Source of the DNA: a virus
Strand: one strand, 5' to 3'
Length of the DNA: 32,137 bases
IMG/VR virus record: IMGVR_UViG_3300044858_002526
Location: 1-32,137 of that record
Part shown: piece by piece, positions 7,573 to 14,193 of the stretch
How positions within the stretch are numbered: the first letter of the stretch is position 1
Layout: each line of letters begins with the position of its first letter
The notes under the pieces: model-generated
Told to the model about the DNA's origin: nothing
Databases searched by the model: none
What the model saw: only the letters and a program-made list of their open reading frames with translations
Program-made: the position numbers and the translations under genes

Positions 7573-7949
7573 AATATTGATTTGCCTTCAACAAATACGA
7601 TCTCAACCTTATTATCTGTGTTGATGTCCATTTGTTCTTTCGGCTTACCATATACTCTTGTCAGTAATGTTTCAAGTGAATAAAGGCTTCCTTTTTCTAA
7701 ACTCTTTCTCATTGCGTGTGCAACTGTTTTTTCAAGTACTGTCGCCTGTGGGTTATCCCATACAGCTTTAAGTTCCTCAATAGTCATTGACATCATTGCC
7801 TGAATGCTATCGTTTATTTCGGATAGCTTATATCCTTGCTCTTTTAAAAGACTTACATACTTTCTTGGCCTACCTTTTGGATTACCTGACTCGCCTTTTT
7901 CCCAATTATTTATAACACCACCATGTTCTTGTTCGATTCTCTTTGCCAT
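7569..7949 (-). CDS. terS: Terminase small subunit
   Basis: A 126-residue protein. The N-terminal WEKGESGNPKGRPRKY is the Asn-Pro-Lys-Gly-Arg-Pro signature seen in a family of small terminase-like proteins. A helical middle follows (SMTIEELKAVWDNP, LEKTVAHAMRKSLEKG), then VYGKPKEQMDI. It recognises the phage DNA for packaging. It overlaps terL by 4 bp (ATGA) and starts 2 bp after the ABC/GNAT gene stop. Confidence 0.85.
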   Translation of the reverse strand: MAKRIEQEHGGVINNWEKGESGNPKGRPRKYVSLLKEQGYKLSEINDSIQAMMSMTIEELKAVWDNPQATVLEKTVAHAMRKSLEKGSLYSLETLLTRVYGKPKEQMDINTDNKVEIVFVEGKSIL

Positions 7950-7951
7950 TG

Positions 7952-9022
7952 TTATGCCATTGTTTTTAATTCAAATGATGCTGTTATTCTATCATGACTA
8001 CCTGTGCTTGTTAGAACACCAGTTTGTGGAGTTTTTCTTCCAATTCTTGTACATGACCATTTATTATCTTTTTTCAATCCATATATTAAACTTGGAGAAG
8101 AAGTAAGTATATTAAATCTATATTTATTTTTTTTATAATATTCGCCTATCATATTCAAAAATTTTAAACCAAATCCAGCACCTTGATAGTCAGGCAATAC
8201 AACTAATCTATGTACTTTCTTCATATTTGTAACTTTTGGATGTGGTAAATGTAAAACAGAAAGGAAACCTGCTATATTATCGTTTATTGTAGCAATATAA
8301 ACATTTGCAGCATTGTTGTGTGTGTGACTCAAATAGTGATGCTTTGCAAACATTTTCCATATTGTTTTATCGTTTGTACTGAATATCTCGAATTTGATGT
8401 CTGGTCTATTTTTTTTTTGCCCTTCGCATTTACGAAAGGTCATTGTATCTGTATCAAATACCCAATCAGGTAACAACCAATCTTCAACATCAAAATGACA
8501 AGTTACAGCTATAAACTTTTTTTTAGTTTTTCTGATTGCCTTTTGCATTGCAAATGATCCTATTTGTGCAACATTTCTATCAACTACACTTGTAAATTCA
8601 TCAAATACAAATAACTCTTTATCAGATAATATTGCATTTGCTAAATCAACTCGCATCTTTTGTCCATTACTCAAAACTGAATAAGGTTTTAACCAACTTG
8701 GTGGACTGCTAAATCCTACAGAATTGAATGCTGATGTTATTTGTTCGACAGAACAACTTTCAGGCATATCATCCAATACTGTTTCTTTATTATATTCAAA
8801 ATTTGATATATATGATTCAGGAAATAATTGTTTTGCAATTGTTGTTTTACCTGTTCCACTTTTACCTACTATTAATCCAATTTGCCAATTATCATCAATG
8901 TCAATACTTCCTTTAAATTGTTCAATTATATGTTCACTCTGTAAATCGAATTTACCGATTACCGATGCAACCCTAAATGTTTTTTTAGGCTTTGTTTCTT
9001 TTATAATGTCAAAAGTCGGCAT
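7952..9022 (-). CDS. ABC ATPase fused to GNAT domain (Mom-like candidate)
   Basis: A 356-residue fusion. The N-terminal ABC ATPase carries Walker A GKSGTGKT (53-60), signature LSNGQ (117-121), Walker B FVFDE (138-142), D-loop SVVD (145-148) and H-loop His176. It has no membrane domain and no permease neighbour, so it is not a transporter. The C-terminal half (from about 210) is a GNAT acyltransferase fold with HYLS (229-232), the strand HRLVVLPDY and the cofactor loop QGAGFG (280-285). The start overlaps the ParB-like gene by 22 bp, and terS follows 2 bp later. A role in DNA base modification, like Mu Mom, is inference; an RNA or protein target is possible. Confidence 0.8.
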   Translation of the reverse strand: MPTFDIIKETKPKKTFRVASVIGKFDLQSEHIIEQFKGSIDIDDNWQIGLIVGKSGTGKTTIAKQLFPESYISNFEYNKETVLDDMPESCSVEQITSAFNSVGFSSPPSWLKPYSVLSNGQKMRVDLANAILSDKELFVFDEFTSVVDRNVAQIGSFAMQKAIRKTKKKFIAVTCHFDVEDWLLPDWVFDTDTMTFRKCEGQKKNRPDIKFEIFSTNDKTIWKMFAKHHYLSHTHNNAANVYIATINDNIAGFLSVLHLPHPKVTNMKKVHRLVVLPDYQGAGFGLKFLNMIGEYYKKNKYRFNILTSSPSLIYGLKKDNKWSCTRIGRKTPQTGVLTSTGSHDRITASFELKTMA

Positions 9023-9525
9023 TCGTAACCCATTTCAATTAACTTGTTATATTTCTGTTCTTGCTCAATTTCATCTTTACAAACAACTTCAATTCTGAAT
9101 GATGTTTTAATTTTTTCACTTAAATCATCAGGTTCTTCCATTGGTTTGAATAATGGAATATCCAATCCCCATTCTGTTAATTGTTCAGCATCCCATTGAT
9201 TTGCTATGCTTTCCCAATCCCATTCACCAAATCCAACATTATCCTTTATGATAAATTCTTTCTGCTGTTCCTCTGTTAAACTCGAAGCCTTTATAATAGG
9301 CAGTTCTTTTAATCCTGCTTCCTTACAAGCCTTTAAACGCATATTACCTCCCAATACTACCATATCATCATTAACAACGATTGGTCTTATATTGAGCATC
9401 TGTGGGAACTCCTGAATGCTTTTAACAAGTTTCTTGAACTTGTCATCCTTTATGATTCTTGGATTGTTTGGGTTGGGTTTAATTTCCCCTACCCTGACCA
9501 CGATAATTTCGTTCTTTTCTGTCAT
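9001..9525 (-). CDS. ParB-like N-terminal domain protein
   Basis: About 174 residues from the ATG at 9525 (MTEKNEIIVVRVGEIKPNPN). The PNPNNPR motif, a KLVKSIQEF helix and GGNMRLKACKEAG (the G-x-x-R loop) define the ParB/sulfiredoxin-type NTP-binding fold. A C-terminal segment (EWDWESIANQWDAEQLTEWG) is typical of the phage ParB-like proteins found with methyltransferases and terminases. There is no DNA-binding helix-turn-helix of plasmid ParB and no ParA, so partitioning is unlikely. An upstream TTG at 9570 would add 15 residues read from the overlapping tiny gene and is rejected. It is coupled to the ABC/GNAT gene. Confidence 0.88.
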   Translation of the reverse strand: MTEKNEIIVVRVGEIKPNPNNPRIIKDDKFKKLVKSIQEFPQMLNIRPIVVNDDMVVLGGNMRLKACKEAGLKELPIIKASSLTEEQQKEFIIKDNVGFGEWDWESIANQWDAEQLTEWGLDIPLFKPMEEPDDLSEKIKTSFRIEVVCKDEIEQEQKYNKLIEMGYECRLLTL

Positions 9526-9607
9526 GTTTATTGAATGATTTCTGTGCTTTGCCTTTCTTTCGTTTACCAAAGGTAACTTTTATTTTATCCTGTGATCCTT
9601 TTTTCAT
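9479..9607 (-). CDS. Tiny highly basic protein (42 aa)
   Basis: ATG at 9607-9605 overlaps the previous stop (TAATG), and TAA is at 9481-9479. The product begins MKKGSQDKIKVTFGKRKKGK and ends HDRKERNYRGQGRGN. It is extremely basic, with a C-terminal YRGQGR motif that I recognise from small proteins of Bacteroidota phages. It overlaps the start of the ParB-like gene by 47 bp in another frame. Binding of nucleic acid is plausible from the charge alone. Confidence 0.65.
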   Translation of the reverse strand: MKKGSQDKIKVTFGKRKKGKAQKSFNKHDRKERNYRGQGRGN

Positions 9608-9735
9608 TAGTCAATCCATTTACCATGTTTTCTCAAATGCCAAAATCTGTGGCTCAATACTTCGATAATTAATTGCCAGAAAGTATCTGTTTCATATACT
9701 CCTGCTTCAACTTCTAATCTAAATTTAGGTTTCAT
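9607..9735 (-). CDS. Tiny protein (42 aa) after methyltransferase
   Basis: ATG at 9735 comes 1 bp after the methyltransferase stop (9737), and TAA is at 9609-9607, sharing its last A with the next ATG. The product is MKPKFRLEVEAGVYETDTFW followed by QLIIEVLSHRFWHLRKHGKWID: a short beta hairpin and one amphipathic basic helix. Perfect tiling between neighbours supports translation. Function unknown. Confidence 0.55.
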   Translation of the reverse strand: MKPKFRLEVEAGVYETDTFWQLIIEVLSHRFWHLRKHGKWID

Positions 9736-9736
9736 A

Positions 9737-10267
9737 TTACATTAATTGATAAATCTTTGACCATTCAGTTGGGAGTGGTACGTTTTTGTGTATTCTGTAC
9801 CCTAACTTAAAAAAGAAATCATCCCACTCTTTTTGTTCTTTTACGTTTATATGCCCCCACATTTCATCATTGGCAGTTTTTTCACTTGTACTGCTAAACA
9901 GAATCCATATTGGATTTATATGCTGAAAAATGCCTTTTATTTCATCATCAGTCATATGTTCTGCTGTTTCAATGAACATTAATATATCTGTTTTTGGTAG
10001 TTTATTCACTACCTTTAATTCAGGCAAATTTGCCTTTAAATAATCTTTGTGAGCCTTGAACTTCTCGAATGCATAAACCTCAAAACCATGCTCAATAGCT
10101 GCCTTTGAATATGCTCCAACTCCACAGCCATAATCCAGAATCTTTGATCCATATCCATTTAATTGAGCAACAGTATTTTTTGCCAACTCCATGAATGCAG
10201 GATTATCTAAGCTAATCCCCATTTTTAATTCTGTTTCCAGAAATTCTTTGTCAGTACATTTTGCCAT
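9737..10267 (-). CDS. Class I SAM-dependent methyltransferase
   Basis: A 176-residue protein. Motif I is ILDYGCGVGAYS (residues about 43-54), followed by the acidic end of strand 2 (FEVYAFE). The motif IV region DILMFIETAEHM is of the type seen in small-molecule or cap methyltransferases, not the DPPY/NPPY of DNA adenine enzymes or the PCQ of cytosine-C5 enzymes. It therefore may not methylate DNA bases directly; the substrate is unknown. Its start overlaps the HNH gene by 17 bp. It lies in the same tight block as the ParB-like and ABC/GNAT genes. Confidence 0.85.
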   Translation of the reverse strand: MAKCTDKEFLETELKMGISLDNPAFMELAKNTVAQLNGYGSKILDYGCGVGAYSKAAIEHGFEVYAFEKFKAHKDYLKANLPELKVVNKLPKTDILMFIETAEHMTDDEIKGIFQHINPIWILFSSTSEKTANDEMWGHINVKEQKEWDDFFFKLGYRIHKNVPLPTEWSKIYQLM

Positions 10268-10517
10268 AAATTTCGATAAATCTGTGATGTGTTTGTTTTA
10301 GTAATTCTGTGTATTCTTTTTTGTCACCATACTTTTCATGGCACATTCTGCAGACTGCCATCAGGTTTTCGATCTTGTCTTTGTCTTTGCTGCCACCCAT
10401 CCCCCGACAATCAATATGATGAATGTCAACAGCTTTGTTACCGCATACTTCACAGCCAATGAAATCATCAACTCCATATCCGAAATATTTCATGTATATC
10501 TGTGTATGTTTTTTCAT
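10251..10517 (-). CDS. HNH endonuclease
   Basis: An 88-residue protein with zinc knuckles CEVCG (residues about 23-27) and CRMCH, the catalytic VDIHHID core and the closing N-x-x-x-x-C-x-x-C-H (ENLMAVCRMCHEKYG). It is a stand-alone HNH domain. Such proteins act with the terminase in many phages, but here eight genes and about 2.7 kb separate it from terL, so recombination or restriction-type nicking is equally possible. It is not flanked by intron-like sequence. Its start overlaps the metalloprotease stop by 4 bp. Confidence 0.9.
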   Translation of the reverse strand: MKKHTQIYMKYFGYGVDDFIGCEVCGNKAVDIHHIDCRGMGGSKDKDKIENLMAVCRMCHEKYGDKKEYTELLKQTHHRFIEIYGKMY

Positions 10518-10786
10518 AGTGAGCCATCTTGCATTGGTATATCCTCTTTGTCATCTATCTTTCTATACTTTTCATGCCAAAGAGTATTTGTCAAAGTTAT
10601 ACTTTTATTTACAATTTCCTCCTCTGTATCAACAGGATAAAGTAAGTGCAAACACTCATGGACTAATATTTCTAATGCTTTTTTCCCTTTGAGAGTTGCA
10701 TCTAACTCAACAAAACCAGAACTGTCTGAGAATCCCCAGACTTTATGTTTGCCAAGTTTGCGATATTTAACTTTAATTCTGTTCAA
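10514..10786 (-). CDS. HExxH mini-metalloprotease-like protein
   Basis: A 90-residue protein. The helix EILVHECLHLLYP carries a zincin HExxH motif (HECLH), and about ten residues later come acidic residues (TEEEI) that could supply the third ligand. An N-terminal two-strand part (KVKYRKLGKHKVWGFSDSSG) precedes it. This short layout is found in many phages as a putative metallopeptidase of unknown target. It has no signal peptide, so it acts inside the cell. It overlaps the previous gene by 14 bp and HNH by 4 bp. Confidence 0.7.
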   Translation of the reverse strand: MNRIKVKYRKLGKHKVWGFSDSSGFVELDATLKGKKALEILVHECLHLLYPVDTEEEIVNKSITLTNTLWHEKYRKIDDKEDIPMQDGSL

Positions 10787-10964
10787 CTTTCATTTCCAAT
10801 AAATCAGGTCTTTCCAAATCTGACAAATCTATTTTATGATTACCTCGCACCTTTGCCAATGCCCTTCTATAAATTTCCTCTTTCTTGTACAACTCCTGCA
10901 TTTTATTAATCAAATACACTTCCTGTTCTTCGATGCTCATTTTATTTACTTTTTTTGGTAACAT
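10773..10964 (-). CDS. Small coiled-coil protein
   Basis: A 63-residue, very charged helical protein (MSIEEQEVYLINKMQELYKK...YRRALAKVRG) ending with an acidic tail. An ATG at 10964 shares its A with the exonuclease stop; a second ATG lies 8 codons later. It has no membrane segment and no recognised family. Its overlap with the metalloprotease gene suggests coupled translation. Confidence 0.6.
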   Translation of the reverse strand: MLPKKVNKMSIEEQEVYLINKMQELYKKEEIYRRALAKVRGNHKIDLSDLERPDLLEMKVEQN

Positions 10965-11719
10965 TATTTGTCAGTTTTTCTGTGGAATTTATAACAAGTT
11001 TTACATTGATAAATTATTTTTTTAACTCCTGATGCTGTTGTTTTCCTTTGTTGAATGATAAGATCATCTGATCCACATTCAGGGCAACTTCCTCTGTCAG
11101 CACCAAAAATAACACCATAATGACTTTTGGGCTCAATATGGTTATTCAAATGTTTAAAAACCTTTTCTAAAAGTACCACATCCTGTTTGCAATACTTTAA
11201 CATCTTTTCCATTGCCACAAGATCATTATCCAAAAGTATTGATTTCCACAAATCAAACTCAGTCTTAATCTTTTTACCTATTCCCAAATAACTCGCAATG
11301 TAATTGAGCCTATTCGAGTTAAATCTAAACTTTGACCTCGCAACCTTTAATGTATCAATAGTTGTATATGTTGGAAACATATCAATACCATGAAATAAAC
11401 ATCTTGTCCTAATCCATGCCAAATCAAATTTATCCCCATTATGCCCAATTAATTCAGTTGCCTGATTAGCGACCTCAATAAATTGCTGCAGCATTTTTTT
11501 GTCATCCTGCTTTTTATCCCAATTCAATCCATAAACTTGCTTTTCCTCCTCCCACTTATAACAAATACAAATGATTGCTCTTTCTTTTATAATATTCGAG
11601 TAATCAATGTTTTGTTTATATCCTGCTGACCAGAACACACCCAAATTGGGTGAGGTTTCACAATCAAAAAATAACCGCCTACGTTTTGTCGGCATAAGGT
11701 ATATATTTTGTTTTGCCAT
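10964..11719 (-). CDS. DnaQ-like 3'-5' exonuclease with C-terminal Zn ribbon
   Basis: A 251-residue protein. Exo I is FFDCETSP (Asp19, Glu21), Exo II is the GHNGDKFDLAWI segment, and Exo III is YCKQDVVLL (Tyr-x-x-x-Asp), so it is a DEDDy-type ribonuclease H-like nuclease. After the catalytic domain comes a zinc ribbon: SCPECGSDD, about 20 residues, then YQCKTCYKFH. The phage has no DNA polymerase, so this is a free nuclease for recombination, host DNA degradation or proofreading in trans. The start may be the ATG at 11695 (MPTKRRRLFFDCET), which overlaps the endolysin by only 17 bp instead of 41. Confidence 0.85.
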   Translation of the reverse strand: MAKQNIYLMPTKRRRLFFDCETSPNLGVFWSAGYKQNIDYSNIIKERAIICICYKWEEEKQVYGLNWDKKQDDKKMLQQFIEVANQATELIGHNGDKFDLAWIRTRCLFHGIDMFPTYTTIDTLKVARSKFRFNSNRLNYIASYLGIGKKIKTEFDLWKSILLDNDLVAMEKMLKYCKQDVVLLEKVFKHLNNHIEPKSHYGVIFGADRGSCPECGSDDLIIQQRKTTASGVKKIIYQCKTCYKFHRKTDK

Positions 11720-12149
11720 TTTCCTTTATGGCTTTCAATACCTGTTTCCTCTGCTGCCCATTTGATTTGTAACTAACATGAACCCAATCAGGTTCTGTAT
11801 TATTCCCAAATTCGTAAATGAGCTGATCAAAGTTAAGTTTATTTTTTATAAAATTAAAAATTTCTTTATTCGTTAATGAAGTGCCTTGCATATCAATATC
11901 AATTGCCTCACCTGTACTATGCTGTGAGTTTGTTGCACCTCCAATAGCTGCATTTAATGATTGACTCCTATAACCTGAACTTATACGTATAGGCTGCCTG
12001 AAATTTGCACGTATAGGTTCAAAAACATTTTCTGCCAACTTTTTAAGATTAGCAATATGTTCCTCAGTTGGCATATTTGAAATGCCTCTCCGTTTAGCTG
12101 ATTCACTCCTGATGACCTCAGCCAATTCAAGATGTTCACTCAGTTTCAT
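11679..12149 (-). CDS. Endolysin, peptidase M15 family
   Basis: A 156-residue protein of the M15 D-Ala-D-Ala carboxypeptidase / L-Ala-D-Glu endopeptidase type. The motifs are ISSGYRSQSLNAAIGG, then SQHSTGEAIDID (zinc His and Asp), and near the C-terminus DWVHVSY (second zinc His). It has no signal peptide, so it needs a holin to reach the periplasm. Its start overlaps the small membrane protein at 12146-12331 by 4 bp (ATGA), and another small membrane gene lies just before that, forming a holin-holin-endolysin set. Confidence 0.9.
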   Translation of the reverse strand: MKLSEHLELAEVIRSESAKRRGISNMPTEEHIANLKKLAENVFEPIRANFRQPIRISSGYRSQSLNAAIGGATNSQHSTGEAIDIDMQGTSLTNKEIFNFIKNKLNFDQLIYEFGNNTEPDWVHVSYKSNGQQRKQVLKAIKENGKTKYIPYADKT

Positions 12150-12331
12150 TTCTTAAATATTTTCTCTGCTGTTGTAAGCCCTAAATATCCTGCACCAATA
12201 AAGGCAATTGAAGTAACCAAAACATCCCCACCTCTGTGAAACAATTCAGCACAAAGACTGACTGTGCAGACAAATCCGCACAATCGCTTCATGCTCAATC
12301 TGTTATTATCTTCGGTGAAGAATTCTCTCAT
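12146..12331 (-). CDS. Holin-like small membrane protein A
   Basis: A 61-residue protein. A charged N-terminus (MREFFTEDNNRLSMKRLCG) precedes two hydrophobic segments (FVCTVSLCAELF and VLVTSIAFIGAGYLGL) and a basic end (AEKIFKK). The layout matches small holin-like proteins of Bacteroidota phages that start with a FFxEDN motif. It sits between a second tiny membrane gene and the M15 endolysin, with 4-bp overlaps on both sides. The holin assignment comes from topology and position. Confidence 0.65.
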   Translation of the reverse strand: MREFFTEDNNRLSMKRLCGFVCTVSLCAELFHRGGDVLVTSIAFIGAGYLGLTTAEKIFKK

Positions 12332-12486
12332 TTCTTTTTCTCGCTTCTAATTTTGTAAACGTTATAAACAATAGTTGTTAAACCCACACCGATAGTCACT
12401 ATGTTGCCCATCTCTGATAAAGTAACGTTTGCAAATATGTTTGTCAGGATTGTGGCAAAGCACATTCCAATACTATTTTTGTCCAT
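12328..12486 (-). CDS. Holin-like small membrane protein B (52 aa)
   Basis: ATG at 12486 and TGA at 12330-12328. The product begins MDKNSIGMCFATILTNIFAN, continues with a GNIVTIGVGLTTIVYNVYKI segment and ends RSEKKK. It has one or two membrane spans and a basic cytoplasmic tail, as in class II/III holins. It overlaps the upstream gene's stop by 14 bp and the next gene's start by 4 bp (ATGA), so it belongs to the operon. It may be the holin, with its neighbour as antiholin, or the reverse. Confidence 0.65.
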   Translation of the reverse strand: MDKNSIGMCFATILTNIFANVTLSEMGNIVTIGVGLTTIVYNVYKIRSEKKK

Positions 12487-12895
12487 CTTTTATTTCTTGT
12501 AATTTACGTTGAGCCCATTCAATTCCTGCCTGACCGCCCCATGCATCTACAGCTAAACCTCCACAACCTTTTGAATATGGCACATCCTTATACTGCAAAT
12601 GCCTTGCAAAGGCTGCCATTCTCGCTATCGTATCCCTTGTGATGTTTTCTTTTCTTGCTAATTGGTATGCTCTGGCTTTTCCTACAGGAGTTAGGCATGA
12701 TCCCCATCCATTTTTTTCTGCCCAATCTATTGCTCTTTTTGCTGCGTTAACTGCTGATTGTGGATAATCATTGTAACTGTCTGCCATTGCAACCCTTATT
12801 GCTGCCCATGCTCTGTGTGCTTTTTCCTCTGAATCGTAAATACATGATCCGTTACCAATTCTGTATTTTCCGTTTGAGCATTTTATAACAGGCAT
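12473..12895 (-). CDS. Small phage protein with WGG-type domain
   Basis: A 140-residue protein. The N-terminal IKCSNGKYRIGNGSCIYDSEE-type hairpin with two Cys is followed by a helical domain: QSAVNAAKRAIDWAEKNGWG, VGKARAYQLARKENITRDTI, MAAFARHLQY, and a closing DAWGGQAGIEWAQRKL. This series (paired Ala-rich helices, RHxxY, then WGG near the C-terminus) is a free-standing or fused domain found in many phages, often near head or portal genes. Its activity is unknown to me. It follows the glycosyltransferase directly. Confidence 0.6.
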   Translation of the reverse strand: MPVIKCSNGKYRIGNGSCIYDSEEKAHRAWAAIRVAMADSYNDYPQSAVNAAKRAIDWAEKNGWGSCLTPVGKARAYQLARKENITRDTIARMAAFARHLQYKDVPYSKGCGGLAVDAWGGQAGIEWAQRKLQEIKDGQK

Positions 12896-13888
12896 TTAGA
12901 TCAGTTTACTATAAATGCTGTTTCTTTTAATATTTATCTCTTTGAAATTGTAATTCTTTTGGCAGTATTCAAAAAGCTGCTGCCCTAACTCAACTCGCAT
13001 CTGTGGATCGTTTAACAAATTCTTTATATGCTTATACCAATCAGATTGTTTTTTAACGTATAATACAGGCAGATTTTTATATGGATCAACATCAGAAACT
13101 ATAGCAGGATTTTTCTTTGCTGCAGTTTCTAAAACCTTGAGATTGCTTTTCATGCCATTAAACTTTGACTCAACCAAAGGAATCAAACTCACATCAGAAT
13201 CAGCATAGGCAGCCATATATCTCTCAATAGGTGAATATCTGTAAATATGTGTGTCAAGTTTCCTACCTGCAGAAAAATAATAGCACATATTATTCCATAC
13301 TTCACCCTCGCTTTCATTATAACCTGCAATGACCATTTTAACATTCTCTCCCATTAATCTCTTGACAGGCTCTTTTATAATCTTCAAATCTTTTTCATGT
13401 GTTCCTGATCCTGACCAAAACAATCTGAGTTTATCCGATTCGATTTTATTGTCCAGAAACTGCTCCTCTCCGTATGGCAAAGAATTAGGCAGTATCTCTA
13501 TATTCTGGTTATATTGATAGATTGCATCTGCAAGTCTTTCGTGAGTGCAAGTGCATAAATCCGCAATCTTAATATACTGCAGAATTTTGTCTGTTATGTT
13601 ATTTGCCTCATATCTATTGTAAAGAATATGAGTTGGATCAAGTTGCCAATAATCATCATTGTCAACAACTAATTTAAAGCCATATTTATTTCTCCAATCA
13701 ATGATCTGCTGAATGCTTATATCAGCCAAGAATCTGTTCATAACAAATATATCAAATCCCTGACTAACTATTTCCTCACTTAGTGTGTCAGTTACCAAAC
13801 AGTAATCTTTCTGCATATGCACCAAAGGCAGCATAATCCTATGGTATCCTACACCTGAAAACTTTGAGGTTATTGCAAGTATTCTCAT
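12896..13888 (-). CDS. GT-B glycosyltransferase (GT1/GT4-like)
   Basis: A 330-residue protein. The N-terminal Rossmann half begins MRILAITSKFSGVGYHRIMLP and contains VVDNDDYW. The C-terminal half has the strand RLFWSGSGTHEKDL, VKMVIAGYN and the donor-site block SNLKVLETAAKKNPAIVSDVDPY, with the Glu of the E-x7-E type region. It lacks signal or membrane segments, so it works in the cytoplasm on nucleotide-sugar donors. Possible targets are phage DNA, virion proteins or host surface precursors. It overlaps the AT-hook protein gene by 4 bp. Confidence 0.82.
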   Translation of the reverse strand: MRILAITSKFSGVGYHRIMLPLVHMQKDYCLVTDTLSEEIVSQGFDIFVMNRFLADISIQQIIDWRNKYGFKLVVDNDDYWQLDPTHILYNRYEANNITDKILQYIKIADLCTCTHERLADAIYQYNQNIEILPNSLPYGEEQFLDNKIESDKLRLFWSGSGTHEKDLKIIKEPVKRLMGENVKMVIAGYNESEGEVWNNMCYYFSAGRKLDTHIYRYSPIERYMAAYADSDVSLIPLVESKFNGMKSNLKVLETAAKKNPAIVSDVDPYKNLPVLYVKKQSDWYKHIKNLLNDPQMRVELGQQLFEYCQKNYNFKEINIKRNSIYSKLI

Positions 13889-14193
13889 TTCTTTGGTCTG
13901 CCTCTCTTTTTAGGTTGTTCTTGTACAGGATCTTGTACAGATTCTTGTACAATTGGCAAATCCTGAACTTGCTCCTGTGGCAAATTAAAATAGTGTGTGT
14001 AAAGTCTTTTGAGCATATCCATAACACAACTGCTGCACCATTTAGTCAGTACAAAGTTTGGATCGAGATATGACCTGTATATATGCTCATACATATTGAG
14101 TAATTGAATATCTAAATTGCGTACATACCCATTTTGGACTGTATGAAAATTACCTATATGTTCCTCCAGATAATCTTTGTGTTCTTGTTTCAT
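13885..14193 (-). CDS. Small protein with C-terminal AT-hook
   Basis: A 102-residue protein. A helical N-terminus (LEEHIGNFHTVQNGYVRNLD, MYEHIYRSYLDP) with a CSSC pair precedes a tail of four-residue repeats (VQDL, VQES, VQDP, VQEQ), and it ends PKKRGRPKK, a classic AT-hook that binds the minor groove of AT-rich DNA. The repeats reflect a 12-bp tandem repeat in the DNA. It may organise phage DNA or act in transcription. It is linked to both neighbours by 4-bp overlaps. Confidence 0.7.
   Translation of the reverse strand: MKQEHKDYLEEHIGNFHTVQNGYVRNLDIQLLNMYEHIYRSYLDPNFVLTKWCSSCVMDMLKRLYTHYFNLPQEQVQDLPIVQESVQDPVQEQPKKRGRPKK
13921..13956 (-). repeat. Three 12-bp tandem repeats with TGTACA palindromes
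   Basis: TGTACA occurs at 13922-13927, 13934-13939 and 13946-13951, exactly 12 bp apart, within TTGTACA repeats. The repeat encodes the VQ[DE]x tail of the AT-hook protein. It may be only a coding repeat, but evenly spaced palindromes could also bind a dimeric protein. Confidence 0.7.

Noticed and set aside
7952-9022. ABC transporter ATP-binding subunit
   Set aside because: No transmembrane partner or binding protein nearby, and the second half is a GNAT domain; a soluble modifying enzyme fits better.
9001-9525. Plasmid-type ParB partition protein
   Set aside because: No ParA, no parS-like repeat and no HTH domain; the short phage ParB-like form beside methyltransferase and terminase is a different group.
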